Positions 1 through 11,197 are shown, numbered from the stretch's first letter. The stretch: DNA of 64,000 bases from Omphalotus guepiniiformis (GCA_028554645.1 JAQOOI010000025.1:1-64000), one strand, 5' to 3'. Translations and numbers: made by a program. Notes: generated by a model not told the origin, from the letters alone.

Positions 1-1844
1 CTATGAAATGAACGAGAGAGATACTCAAATGAGCACAATCCAACTCAAATCAAAATGATGTAGGGTGAGGTGTGACCTGGCGTTGTCAGAGATTCCGCAC
101 AGTTAGACGCAACAATTGAACTTCGAATCTGCAGGGTTACAGATGTCTTTATCTCAATCTGGGTGAAAATGGCAGAGGGTATCTCAAAACACAAGATTCA
201 GACAGAAGGTAAGGGTGGTTTTCAGGGTTCCAGGAGGGATTCAGGACAATCAATCTCGATGTTTAAACTCGATCCAATGGTCAGACAATGCAGGGAACAG
301 TTTCAGATGCAGCACAGACAGTTTCAGCAGGCAGATTCAGCACAGAGACAGAACAGCAGTTTCAGCAAAGATTCAGTATCTCTTTCAATTTATCTGCCAC
401 AAGGGACTTTACAGAAGTTTTCACAACTGGATATTTCTCGAACTGAACTCTAAAGAGCCAGGCTATATTTCGTCTAAGAAGGTTTTTCCTGCTTTGGCTT
501 GTAGCTTTGGGCAGTACTTGCTTAAGAAAATCTAAATAGATACTCTGTAAGCTATATATACTAAATCATAAAATCAAACATATATCTCGAAATTAAAAGA
601 GTAATCTGAACAGTAAATGAGTCAAAAGTAAGTAGTAAGTATCAATTGAGCAGAGATTGGATTCTTTTTAGGTAGTTTTCTAGGTAATTTTCCAGTTAGA
701 TAGTCAAAATGTAGGAACTTTGGGTATAGATTGGTATAAAAACAGAAATATATCGCTTTGTCCGCGTTCTAGGTGTGTTAGGGCGTACCCAGGGTATCTA
801 AATAAAGGTCCAGATCCTGTAAATAGCAACCAGTATCCTGACAGGTGACATTCTCCTTAGTGCATTGCAAATCTGGTCCCCTATAAGTTTCTCCAAAATT
901 GGCACATTCTCCTCTACTAGGGCAGCATTAGGAGTTGTGTAGAAGCTCTAGAGCTTATCTAGACCAGGCTTCATCGTTTCTATCAGCCACAGTAAGGTAC
1001 AGTAACTGTTTATTTCAAGTTTTACCCCTATACATCTCTTTTTGGTCAGATTCGTACTCAGGTTATATTTCTTGTTTAGGATAGCTCTCAGCTTCTCCTA
1101 GGACAGTATTCTATCCCATAGTTTCGTCTAAGACCTCCAATTAGAGCGCCTTTGTCTTTCATCAAGTTCAGAGGGTTACTGAATTTCAGAGAGATACTCA
1201 GATCCAGAGAGATACTCATTTTCAGTATCTAACTCCTTCCAGCATGAGTATTGAGTATCTAACTCATTTGTGCAGATGTAACTTTTGAATCTACTTCCAT
1301 TATTACACAGATTGGCATTTCATCTCAGTGACATTATATCCACATAGTACCCAATGTACAATATTTCTCTGGTAATACAATCTTCAAGATTGCCCATATT
1401 CTCAGCATTCAATCTTATAGTGCCAACTTAGTTAGCAAGACCAGCTGGAACTTTTGATCAGTCCAAAGGACTTAGATAGTTGTTCAATTGAAGTGAAAAT
1501 CCATCAACCCCTTGGATTACAGTCAACAACACTTGGTAGAGTCTCTAGTTATTAGAGGGTGGGTCTGACCAACTCAATCTGGTATGGAACATTGGAATTC
1601 CAACACATCTGGAGAGGCATAACTAGTATCTCTTTGTATAACCCATTGGTCACAGTTGCTTAGTACCAGATTCAGTACTGTAGCAAACACTACACTTAGG
1701 TATTGTGAGTACAAGTATGTTTCATGTCTTAACTAGCAGTCTGGGGTGACTCTAGTCCTTTATGTTCAGTTTCCAATGCTTGAACATTCCATATTTACTT
1801 CAATCTGATAGATTTCAGTACTGAAAGGCTTTTTTGACGCAACA
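1..1844 (-). repeat. 3' LTR of the gypsy element (left copy, 8 bases missing at the window edge)
   Basis: It aligns end to end with 14695-16530. Comparing the two by eye I find one substitution (CACATTCTCC here, CACATCCTCC in the other copy) and seven small indels of 1-3 bases, mostly in homopolymers or short tandem repeats. The last four bases (1841-1844, AACA) are followed by the polypurine tract. A cluster at about 1185-1265 holds several copies of GAGATACTC and its reverse complement, including GTATCTAACTC at 1225 and 1255. This could be a regulatory array, but that is inference. Confidence 0.95.
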
Positions 1845-1856
1845 TCTCCCCCAAAG
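1845..1856 (-). other. Polypurine tract
   Basis: On the minus strand this reads CTTTGGGGGAGA and directly precedes TGTTGCGTC, the first bases of the 3' LTR. A purine run at exactly this place is the expected primer for plus-strand DNA synthesis in LTR retrotransposons. Confidence 0.85.
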
Positions 1857-2148
1857 TAAAATATGATCGTCCTCGATCGTACCAGATTGGCCAAAATCGA
1901 GTTAGATACAATTATTACTAGCAGATTGGTCATAGAAGCACATTTCGTACTGTTCAATATCACAATATCACGTCTCACGGACTGCCTTCAGGCAAAACTT
2001 TTCTCGATTGATCGCCAGTCAATATATTTACATCGGCATGTGACGGCAATGTCAGACTTCGGCGAAACCCGCAATCTACTTCTGTCGAAGTTTCGACTTA
2101 AACAGACAGTGATTCTCGTTTTCTCTTCACATCTCACTTCGTCCCCCG

Positions 2149-4671
2149 ATGGATGACTTTTCAAGGCAATTGGCTTCCTCTATTACTCTCAGTAGGGAGC
2201 CTTCCGAGGCACCGGTAAGTCCTTTTTAATTCCTTTCTCTCACGCGCTGCTTTTCACAGTGTGTCACATATATATTCGAGAACCGCTCTCAATTGACGGC
2301 CTCTTTCTTTTCTTTTCCCTCTCACAGCTCTCAGACATGAACGAAGAAGATTACAAGGCTCTTTCCGCCATCGTTTCAAGGCTAGGCGACTTGGACCGAC
2401 GTCTACGGGACCAATCGTTCAAGGAGTTTGGAAAGGGTCTTAGGTTGAGGACCATTACATCCGCTTTCGACGACTTGAATCTCGCCTTGGTAGGCATCAT
2501 TTCTTTTTATCTTCGTTATAGCTAACCTCATCTTTACAGACTCGCATCGCTTTAACATTTAATCGGTCCCAGCGAGCACATACACATCTCCCCGACTATT
2601 TTACCGGTTCTTTTCTTTCTGTATGCAATCTCGCTTTATGGCTTCATCAGGCCAAACCGACTTCATTTATTGTGCCGCCCTGGGGGCTAAATCGCGCCAA
2701 ACTTGATTCTTTCTGCCTCAAGTATACAGTAAGTATCTCTCAGACTGGTTTTCATTTCTTTTGCTAACTCTTTACAGCTTCGCAATTTGTGGGAACCACT
2801 ACCTCCATTTCCTAAGCTTAAGCAAACTCCGCAGCTCGAGGAAGACAACGACGACGATGAGATCTTACTCCCGCCTCTCGCCACACTTGCTTCGTCCGCC
2901 AAGGTTGCTCGCGCTGAATCTTCGAAGGTTTCGGCACCGGTTTCAAAACCAAAGCCAAAGCCAAAGCCAAAGGCCAAGACTAGTGTAACGCCCTTACCGG
3001 GTCGTTCGGTATGTCTTTTCTTTTTGTTTGAAGAGGTCCTTCTTATTTTATCATTTTTAGATGAAACGCAAGATCTCCGACGTTGAAGCCACGGCCGAAT
3101 CTACTGAGCTGACCGACGACGATGATACTGACTTCGAGTCCGAGAACTCTGAGCCTCCGGTCAAGAAGTCTCGCGTTTCTGAGGGTAAGAAGCCTGCAGC
3201 TGCAGCTTCAAAGGTACGTTTCCTTATAGATTTATTTATTCTTTTCTCATGTTTTCTTACACAGGGCAAGGGTAAACAGGTGGTCAAGCCAAAACCGAAG
3301 ATTCGGAAGATGCGTGTGGAAGAGCCTGCCGATGACCCAGCGTCTCGAAAGACTCGCTCCAAGGCGACTTCAATTACTGTTCCTGCATCCAGCGACGAGG
3401 AAGAGGAGAAGAAGGAAGAGGAGAAAGCGGTCAAGACTGAGGGTGCTAAGGCCCCCGTCAATCTTAACGTCGACTTTGAAGCACCTCTATGGGCTTCTCG
3501 CGCTGATTTCTCTACTTCTTCTGTTTCTCTTGCTCCGGGCACTCGTTACGAGGCCCCAAATCTTCAAGTAAGTCTTGTCATTTCTTTTTATTTCATTTCC
3601 TTTTACTGACAATGTCTTTCCTTAGCGATCGGATGGACGAACACCTCAAAATCGTGCGAAGGAGGACTTTGAAGCGATACCCGGTAAGTATCTCTTTTAT
3701 TTCATTTTTCTAGTGTTTGTTTAACGGTTCTTTTACAGGCCGTGTTGTCTTTGGATGGCCTTATGGCCGTCCTGTTACTTTACAGCAACTCGTTTCAGTC
3801 AACCGCACATTCGATAGGGTGAGTATCTTTCTGACTCGAGATTAATACCCGCTAAATTTTCTTTTCGTCACTCTTTTAGTTCTTCGGCGACTCCATTTGT
3901 GCTGCCTGCGTCGGCGGTACTCACACTGAAGGTAGAGAATGCCGTCCTCAGTTCAACAGCAAGACTTTCGAATGGCGCTGCGCGACTTGCGCGAAGGACA
4001 ATCATACCTGTAGCTGGTCGTACGGTTTGGAAGGCAGCGATCAGTTGCGATGCCTTTCATACACATTGGCTCGCAGCGGCAGTACAGGTAAGTATTCCTT
4101 TCATTTCTTTAGACATCTTTTACTAAAGGTTCTTCGTTTCTTAGTTGTCTCTCAGGAAGCTGAGCAGTTGCAGATTCTCATCGACACCTACGAGGACATG
4201 CAGAACAGCGTCTCCGCGCAGATGCGGGCGATGGAACGGGTACACACCGAACGATTTTGCAGCGTCAAGATCATATCAAAGCTTCGTGTCGCGATCCTCG
4301 TCTCGTTTTACATCAGGTTCAGACTGGCGACCCGTCGTTCGACTATTCGGACGAACAGCTCAAACTACTGGCTACCGCGCTTGGATGGGACATCAACCTG
4401 GTGTCTCGAGCAAGCTATATTGCTAGGAACGAATCTGGTCGTTTCGTCGTGGTGGATCCAGAGGTCGAGCAGCAGCCCGGCCCTTCCAATGTTCGTTTCC
4501 ACTCCCGTTGCCACAGTCATCGACGAATCGCCTCAGGCGGTCGGTGCTTCGCAGATAACGGTCGAAGAGGATGAGGACAAGGAAGACGAGCTGGAGGAGG
4601 AGACAGCCGGCAAGGTACTGGTGCCAGAAAGCAGTCCACTAGCTGGGAGGGACGATCCCCTCTCAGAGTGA
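2149..4671 (+). CDS. Antisense cargo gene 1 of the retrotransposon: acidic/basic protein with a cysteine cluster
   Basis: This multi-exon gene lies opposite to gag-pol. Exons joined by GT-AG splicing: 2149-2214, 2328-2489, 2540-2728, 2778-3008, 3061-3213, 3265-3567, 3626-3683, 3739-3818, 3880-4087, then 4145 to the stop at 4671. Every junction up to 4145 keeps frame. The middle is low-complexity: a KPKPKPKPK run, then acidic and basic blocks (DDDD, EEEEKKEEE) and KKSR-type nuclear-signal-like patches. Exon 9 encodes six cysteines, CAAC-x10-C-x12-CATC-x6-C, suggesting a zinc-binding fold. In the last exon one frame is open throughout, but about 4257-4490 reads more naturally in another frame (around FDYSDEQLKLLATALGWD) before returning, so two compensating small indels or a missed intron are possible. 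I do not recognise a named family. Confidence 0.7.
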
Positions 4672-5510
4672 CTTTCAAGGCTCGGGTGCACGCATAGTTC
4701 GTACCCCTTTTTCCCTTTACTTTCTCCATCTCTCAGTCCCAATCTCACAGATCTGTCGCTTTCTTCGCTTGGCTGGGACCTCCCGTATCCGTTCGCATTT
4801 CGTCGCGGGTAGCCTTGGTGTTCAACACACCAGGTTGCCCAAATATATAAAAATTTTATACATCGCTTTTCTGTAGATACTCCCTGTACTTACTTTATAG
4901 TAGTATAGGTCGAAGTATCTTTATTATAGTCCTGAGCTTCTATGCTCAAAAATACATATTTCATTTTTCTTGGCATGAATCTGGTGTGAAACATAAGCAA
5001 TAAATTTGAGAGTCTCCTTCAAATTGAGTATCTAACTCGATTCTAGAGGGAAACAATTCTTTAAATGACTTAAGCCCACAATTTTCAATAAGTATCGTTT
5101 CTTTTTGAGGATACATTGAATTTAATAAGTCCTTTCTGTCAAGGTTGAGAGCTCTCGGTTACTCGGCAATGCTATTCGGCTAAGTCCTCTGCGGTCAAAG
5201 CTGTCTAGATCTCCAGATTTGAGATATTTGAAATTTCAAAAATTCAAAATTTTTGGCCTTGTAAACTTTCTGTGCTCTCTCCCCCCAAGTAAAATTAACT
5301 TCAACGTCCCCGTTGATCAATCTGCTACGCTGGCTAGGCCTCATTGTGCCTGTTTGAACAGCATAGGAGTAATGACCAACTTGCAGATTTAGACGGGGTA
5401 GACCAGATATAAAAGGTGCAGCGCAGATTCAGAACGACTCAGCACCATCTATCACTTGGTTCTACAACCCTTCCACTTTTATCATTTCTCTATCTCTATA
5501 TTTTACAGTT
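4672..5510. other. Spacer between the two antisense genes
   Basis: No convincing ORF. It holds one full GAGTATCTAACTC motif at 5026-5038, AT-rich sequence, and near its right end the TATA box of the next gene. Confidence 0.6.
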
Positions 5511-6578
5511 ATGGCCCCTAAAGGTCCCAAGACTTGGCCTGAGCGTCCTGAGTGGGTTGCCACAACGCAGCGATATCTTTCTCGAGCTACTGGAGCCATG
5601 GAGGCCAAAGATGCGGATACTGAACTGCTTGGGATGCTTATTACAGCCCTTGCTAGTCATCTTGTAAATGTTCCATCTTTGATTCCAGGTCCAGTATCTA
5701 ACTTGATTTCTTATTACAGAAGAAGTCTCTGCCTGCATATGCAGTTGCTAAGTCCGAGGAAGCGTTCACTTTGTTCGACAAAGGTGTCAATCTGGTCGCA
5801 GATGCAGTCAAGAAGTTCCCATCTGTAGGTGAACCTGACACTTTCTCCGCCATTAAAGCTTTCCGGGACGACTTGGCAAAGCGCAGAGAGACTCTTAGTG
5901 GGTCTAAGAAGCGCAAGGTACGTTTTTATTGACCATCCCTCTCATTTCGAGTATCTAACTGCCTATCGGTGTGTAGCCAGCTAAAACTCCCGAACTTATT
6001 GAGGATGATGATGATGACGATGAAGAGATTGAGGTCATTACTGGTGACGGAGACGTTACTGTAAGTATCTAACTCCTTGGTTACTGAGTATCTAACTCAA
6101 ATCCCAACATGGTCTTTCTTTTCTCAGATGGCAGATGGACCTTCCCTTGGGCTTTCTGCGTCGATCCACGCTCCCAATAAGGATAACAAGGACTCTAGCA
6201 AGGACAAAACCAAAGGTTCTCCCACTACTACCACAGTTCATAAGTCTTCCAAGGAAAAAGTAGTAATTACTTCTCCAAGGGTAAGCAGATTTATGTTCAG
6301 AACTGTTCATTCATTCGTTTCTCTAGACTGATGTACCATGGTCACTTTTACAGGCCACCTCAGTTGGACCCAAAGATGTAAGTTTTTAGTTCCATCTGGA
6401 GTTGCTCAAGTAGTTCCATGTACTGATCATAAATGTTCTTGCAGAATGAACCTATTCCTGAGCCCCACAAGGTGATTGTCATGAAGAAGCCTCGTATTGA
6501 GAACCCAATCGTCAACCTTAGAGAGGAGACAGACCGTGAGTAGTCACCCAATCTGCGGTTTTTTCGAGTTTCTAACTC
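5026..6578 (+). repeat. Dispersed GAGTATCTAACTC motif family
   Basis: Copies of GAGTATCTAACTC or one- to three-base variants lie at 5026-5038, 5694-5704 (partial), 5949-5960, 6065-6075 (partial), 6086-6098 and 6566-6578. All except the first are inside introns of the gene at 5511-6917. The same word occurs twice in each LTR (1225 and 1255 in the left one), and related words lie in the pol region near 10900-10935. The motif contains CTAAC, a typical fungal branch site, and has 4-base inverted ends (GAGT...ACTC). It therefore could serve splicing, protein binding, or both. Confidence 0.7.
5406..5415 (+). promoter_or_regulatory. TATA box of antisense cargo gene 2
   Basis: GATATAAAAGG lies about 100 bases before the ATG at 5511, a usual distance for a fungal TATA element. 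It suggests that the antisense gene has its own promoter and does not depend on the LTR. Confidence 0.5.
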
Positions 6579-6917
6579 AATTATCCTGCAGATGAGCGCA
6601 AACTCCGGGAGAGTGGAGAAGAGATTGTGACTCGTATCACTGCTCTGTTCCCTTTCATGGACTTGGACCACTTCTCTCCTGAGGTTCTTCAATCAATTTC
6701 CAACTTCTTGAAGACAGAACTCAGTGTTCATCAACATGCCATTCAGTATCATCATTCTCAGTACAGATTTGCCTACAAGGAGTTTTCCCGTCTGGAATTG
6801 CTCCGAAGACAGAAGGAGAAGGCTTACAGGGCCAACCAGAGTCCCTTGGAGTCTGGTCCAGGTACTGCTGATGATCCAGCTCCTTTCCATGCATTTCCAT
6901 CTGCAGACATTCTCTGA
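5511..6917 (+). CDS. Antisense cargo gene 2 of the retrotransposon: seven-exon gene, 342-residue acidic, coiled-coil-like protein
   Basis: Exons 5511-5663, 5720-5917, 5977-6060, 6128-6280, 6354-6377, 6445-6535 and 6592-6917 join by GT-AG splicing with unbroken frame to give 342 residues. The protein begins MAPKGPKTWPERPEW, has a basic patch SKKRK (about residues 113-117) resembling a nuclear signal, an acidic run of DDDDDDEEIE (about 125-134), a K/S/T-rich linker, and a helical C-terminal third with many leucines and charged residues. I recognise no catalytic motif and no known domain. All seven exons and six introns are intact, which implies recent function or a very recent insertion. The introns run opposite to the retroelement transcript and so are not removed when its RNA is spliced. 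Confidence 0.8.
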
Positions 6918-7118
6918 CTTTAATGTTACATCTGGACATCTCAGCATCATTTATGGGCAGTTTACACGGTATTGGTACATCGTATAGGACATCCTCAGAC
7001 ACCCTTTATGTTTATCTTAGTAGTGCATACTACTGTTACCCACTTTTTACTTTCATCTGCAGTTAGGTAGTCACTTTTCAGTGTCTATCTCTTACTTTGT
7101 TCAAATATAGTGTGTTTA

Positions 7119-10100
7119 TCATTTATTTTGTGAAGATTGAGACCTGGTCTGGACTGGAGCGTCCCAATCTGGTTCTTCTTCATCTGCATCGTTTGCAGAT
7201 TGTAGTTCTTCATCACTGGACTCATCAAGATCTTCATCTTCAGCAGGAATTCTCAGTTGAGGAATACTGTCAAAGATGTAATCTCTCTCAAGTTCAGGGT
7301 CTAACTCATTGTTATCATTGACCATCTCTTCTAGTTGTTCACTAGTCAAGTCTATAAGTTCATGAATGTTCTCAGGCAGTTGAATTGGTTCATATCTAGC
7401 TACATGGGGTAGTACTCTGAAGGCAGCAACCTTTTCTCTGAGTACTGTACCATCCATCTGGGCCACAATGTAGGATCCCCCTTTGGTTCTCCTTATTACA
7501 ATCATGGGTCCCAGGTATCTAGGATACATTTTTCTGTCCAAGTTCTTCTCAACTTGTGTATTTCTGACTTGTATAAGTGTACCAGGTTTGAAATCAAAGT
7601 CTCTGATAACATTTCTGTATTCTTCTTCATATTGTCTAAGAGTCTCTTTCTTGGTTGTATCAATTCTAGATATCATTTCCTGCACATGGGTTCTATGCTT
7701 AGCTAGAGCTTGTGCCCTATAGCCAATAAGTTCCTCATATGTCAAGATTCTATCTGGAAGTTTTACTAACCATGTAGATTCAACAATATCCAAGGGTAGG
7801 ATAGGTTCAGCTCCAGTAACAAGGAAGTATGGTGAACATCCAAGTCCTTTTCTAGCTGTAATTCTATCTGCCCAGAAGACATGTTTGAGGAACCACCACC
7901 ATCTCTTTAGATCTCCACCTGTAGCTTTTGCCAAGGCAGTTCTAATGTCAAAGTGGGCTCTCTCAATCTTGCCATTTGCTTGGGAATTGTAAGGAGATAT
8001 AGTAATTCCTTTAATTCCATATTTATCTTCTAGCCATTTAAGCATAGCTCGCATCTGGGGTGCATTATCAGTTACTACTTCATCAGGACATCCCCATCTG
8101 CATATAATATCATCAAAGAACCATTCTCCCAATGATCTAGCATTGTCAGATCTTAAGGCTCTTCCTTCAGACCAGGATGAGAGTGCACATCTGCCATGTA
8201 CAACATCCTTGCAACCATTACTTGGAGGTGATACTTTAAATACATCCACATGAATCTTCTGAAACAGGGAGTGAGTGTGTGTAAGAGTGGGGGGAATCTT
8301 CAACAATTCTAATTTTCGGTTCTGGCAGATTTGGCAGGATTTGACAAACCAATTGACATCTCCATTCAAATCTGGCCACCAAAAACGCTTCTCTATGAGA
8401 GCTTTTGTTGCAAACATTCCTTTATGCCCCAGATGGTCATGAGCAGCATGCATCATGTACATCCTTTTCTCTTTAGGCACAACCAGTCTATGCTGGCCTC
8501 CTGTATCATCATTCCTTCTATAGAGTCTACCATCTCTGTCTACAAAGAACTTTACAGCCCTGGAAATGAACTTTTTCATAGCAGTCTCACCTAGGTGAGC
8601 TAGAGGCTGATTGCCCTGCAGGTACCAATCTTTGATTAGGTCGAGTTGTTCATCCAGTTCCTTTGTAGATGCAGATCTGTGATCCTCTCTATATGGGTGT
8701 TCATGTTTCCATTCAGTACCTCCTTCAGGTATAACCAAGGTCTGTGCAAATTGCAACATCGAGTTAGACACTGGATGTTGAACTGCTAACAGCTCTCTAA
8801 TGGAATTCAAGTGACGTTCTTCTTCAAGAGCTTCTTGCAAATCGTCTTCAAAGTCGTCTATTGACTTTGCAACTTCCTGCAAGTAACCACCTCGAGTATC
8901 TATTTCATCTTTAAAGGCTTCAAAATCAAAGGGTACCTCAGATTCACCATCTCCCATTCTGAATTTCACCGGCAGACCATCATCTTCATCGACAAATGAA
9001 TCCGGATCTCTAGATGCCGCTCTTTCAGTTGGTATGGTCCCTCTAGGTGGTCTAGATAGTCCATCTGGTCCCTTATGTTCAGTGCCCTTGATGTGTACCA
9101 AGGTGAAGTGGAACTTCCTTATTTCTTCAATCCATCTGTTTATAGTTGCATTGGGACCACTACTGGGTTTGTCAAGCATTCCTTTAATATAGCTTGCATC
9201 TGTTTCCACAGTAAGATCCCTACATCCATATGTCTGGTAATATGTTTGTTGTAAGGCCAACATCAAGCCATATAGTTCTCTCTTGGGTTGAGAAAACCTT
9301 GCTTCTCTTTCATTTAAAGTAATGGAACCCATCCAGTTGTAGAACTTTTTCTTTGAATCTGCAGGGTCTCTCTGATATAGTTGGAAACCTACTGCCATCC
9401 AGGAAGTATCTACTGAAAGGGTGATTCCAGTACTTAAATCATAGTCAATAGGACGGAGTGCTGGAGCATTCCTAATCCCATCTTTAATCATTTCTACAGC
9501 TTCCAGTTCTGCAGGACCCATTTGAAAAGGCACATCTCCAGTTAAGATTGTCAAAGGTTTTGCTTTCTTGGCATAATCCTTTATGAACATTCTCATCTGA
9601 CCAGCAGTGCCCAAAAATGACCGGATATCTTTCTTCTCAGACCATTTTGATGCATCACAAGTCAGGACAACTTCAGCTAGCCTTTCCACTGGCTTTTCTC
9701 CTTCATAACTGACATGATGTCCAACAACATCACCTTCAGCTACACAGATGAAAGCTTTGGTCCCTGCAAAGGTACCACCAGCATGTTTCATTCTTTGCAC
9801 AATTCTGTTCATATTCTGCAGATGCTCCCACACAAATCTTCTGATGCCAGAATTTTCAGGGATAGTTTCATAACCTCCATCTGCAGTTTCATATCTGCTG
9901 ACAGGCCCTTTTACTGGTACATCATCAATGTAAGGTTTAGTTACATGTGGAATTTCATCTCTGAAGATGTATGTAACATCATCATGGTAGATTGGTACAG
10001 AGTTTGTCCAACCCATAGGTAACTTTACTAATCTATGTGGGCCAAAAGGTGTTTGGAAGGTTGTAAGATCTCTTGAACTTTCATCAACCAGCCTCTCATC

Positions 10101-11162
10101 ATAACCAACAAAGATATCCAGTAAACCCAAACATGCTCTTCCAGAGAAGCTTCTAGCTATATCTGCAGTTGCAGGAGGAATCCCTGAATGTTGAATAGTC
10201 ACTTTATTGAGTGGTTCTAAACTATGGACCAATCTTAAGCTTTTTCCATCTTTCTTTAAGACACAGAACCATCTGGATCTATAGGATGAACTAGAAGGCT
10301 CATATACACCAGCATCTATTTTGTCCTTAATCATTTTACACACTTGATCATAGATCCCTGGAGGTATAGGAATATTCCTTTCTACCCAAGGAGTGTGTGG
10401 TAACACTGGAAACTTTACTGGAGGAAAGAACTCTGTATTAAAGGTTCCTCCTTCAGATGCTTCCCATGCAAATGCTTTTTCTTGGACTTTCATAAGATGG
10501 TGTACAAGTTTCAGCTCTTCAGGCCATAAGAATCCTTCATTATGATTCTTGTCTACAATTTCTTTTCTTTCTTGAGAGTACCTCTCACCAGGAGTGAAAT
10601 CTGGAGGATGAGTAGGTAACTCAGGCATATCTTTTAACGGATCTCCAATTATTTTGCTTTCAATCCGGAACTCCGCAGGTAAGGTAGCTTTAACAGGTTT
10701 GACCTTAATAGCAACTGGTTTGTACTTTCTAGAAGCCAAAACAGTCACCAATCTGGCCATTTTGTTGCCATTCTTATCTCTACTCCATCTGGGTCTTGAA
10801 GATTGGACAGGTTTAGGTTCCCTTTTGACCTTTTTACCCTTATTCATCCTCTTTTCAGTTCCAGATGCAGGTTCCGAAGTGTGATTAAGTACCGTGCAAG
10901 TATCTAAGTCCGGATTCTGAGTATCTAAGTGCTCTTTTGAATTCAAATTTAAATTTTCTCGCCAGGTACAGAACACTTGTTTCTTTTCTGAGTCTACAGA
11001 CCGATTTAAATACGATCTAACCGAATCTGCAGCCGCTATATCGTTTTCTCTTATGATGGATTCAGCTGCAAACACAAATGCCTCAGCCTTTTCAGGTTCT
11101 GAAAACAATTCATTGTCTGGCAGCTTATATCCAGCAATTGTGGCATTGCCATCTTCATCCAT
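7119..11162 (-). CDS. Retrotransposon Pol: reverse transcriptase, RNase H, integrase
   Basis: A single 1347-residue frame copies the element RNA into DNA and inserts it. The RT fingers/palm carry LGLLDIFVGYDER and KPYIDDVPVKG, the YIDD form of the catalytic YxDD box. RNase H follows (LSVDTSW, ELYGLMLAL, TVETDASY). The integrase has an HHCC zinc region (HDHLGH ... CQIC) and the D,D-35-E residues in HVDVF, VVTDNAPQ and GKIERAH. After it comes a GPY/F-like stretch (YLGPMIVI) and an acidic tail. I see no chromodomain. The frame is already open before the ATG and overlaps the end of the protease ORF in a different frame, so a ribosomal frameshift or re-initiation is possible. Confidence 0.97.
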   Translation of the reverse strand: MDEDGNATIAGYKLPDNELFSEPEKAEAFVFAAESIIRENDIAAADSVRSYLNRSVDSEKKQVFCTWRENLNLNSKEHLDTQNPDLDTCTVLNHTSEPASGTEKRMNKGKKVKREPKPVQSSRPRWSRDKNGNKMARLVTVLASRKYKPVAIKVKPVKATLPAEFRIESKIIGDPLKDMPELPTHPPDFTPGERYSQERKEIVDKNHNEGFLWPEELKLVHHLMKVQEKAFAWEASEGGTFNTEFFPPVKFPVLPHTPWVERNIPIPPGIYDQVCKMIKDKIDAGVYEPSSSSYRSRWFCVLKKDGKSLRLVHSLEPLNKVTIQHSGIPPATADIARSFSGRACLGLLDIFVGYDERLVDESSRDLTTFQTPFGPHRLVKLPMGWTNSVPIYHDDVTYIFRDEIPHVTKPYIDDVPVKGPVSRYETADGGYETIPENSGIRRFVWEHLQNMNRIVQRMKHAGGTFAGTKAFICVAEGDVVGHHVSYEGEKPVERLAEVVLTCDASKWSEKKDIRSFLGTAGQMRMFIKDYAKKAKPLTILTGDVPFQMGPAELEAVEMIKDGIRNAPALRPIDYDLSTGITLSVDTSWMAVGFQLYQRDPADSKKKFYNWMGSITLNEREARFSQPKRELYGLMLALQQTYYQTYGCRDLTVETDASYIKGMLDKPSSGPNATINRWIEEIRKFHFTLVHIKGTEHKGPDGLSRPPRGTIPTERAASRDPDSFVDEDDGLPVKFRMGDGESEVPFDFEAFKDEIDTRGGYLQEVAKSIDDFEDDLQEALEEERHLNSIRELLAVQHPVSNSMLQFAQTLVIPEGGTEWKHEHPYREDHRSASTKELDEQLDLIKDWYLQGNQPLAHLGETAMKKFISRAVKFFVDRDGRLYRRNDDTGGQHRLVVPKEKRMYMMHAAHDHLGHKGMFATKALIEKRFWWPDLNGDVNWFVKSCQICQNRKLELLKIPPTLTHTHSLFQKIHVDVFKVSPPSNGCKDVVHGRCALSSWSEGRALRSDNARSLGEWFFDDIICRWGCPDEVVTDNAPQMRAMLKWLEDKYGIKGITISPYNSQANGKIERAHFDIRTALAKATGGDLKRWWWFLKHVFWADRITARKGLGCSPYFLVTGAEPILPLDIVESTWLVKLPDRILTYEELIGYRAQALAKHRTHVQEMISRIDTTKKETLRQYEEEYRNVIRDFDFKPGTLIQVRNTQVEKNLDRKMYPRYLGPMIVIRRTKGGSYIVAQMDGTVLREKVAAFRVLPHVARYEPIQLPENIHELIDLTSEQLEEMVNDNNELDPELERDYIFDSIPQLRIPAEDEDLDESSDEELQSANDADEEEPDWDAPVQTRSQSSQNK

Positions 11163-11197
11163 TTCAATACAAACAGCTACCTCTCCCTGATCTCTTA

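Noticed and set aside
163..535. Plus-strand ORFs of about 100 residues in the left LTR, repeated in the right LTR
   Set aside because: They are low-complexity Gln/Ser-rich frames inside LTRs, differ by frameshift between the two copies, and are unlikely to be genes.
8331..8594. Plus-strand ORFs over the pol and gag genes
   Set aside because: They lie opposite to long conserved retroviral-type frames and have no start context or introns; they are shadows.
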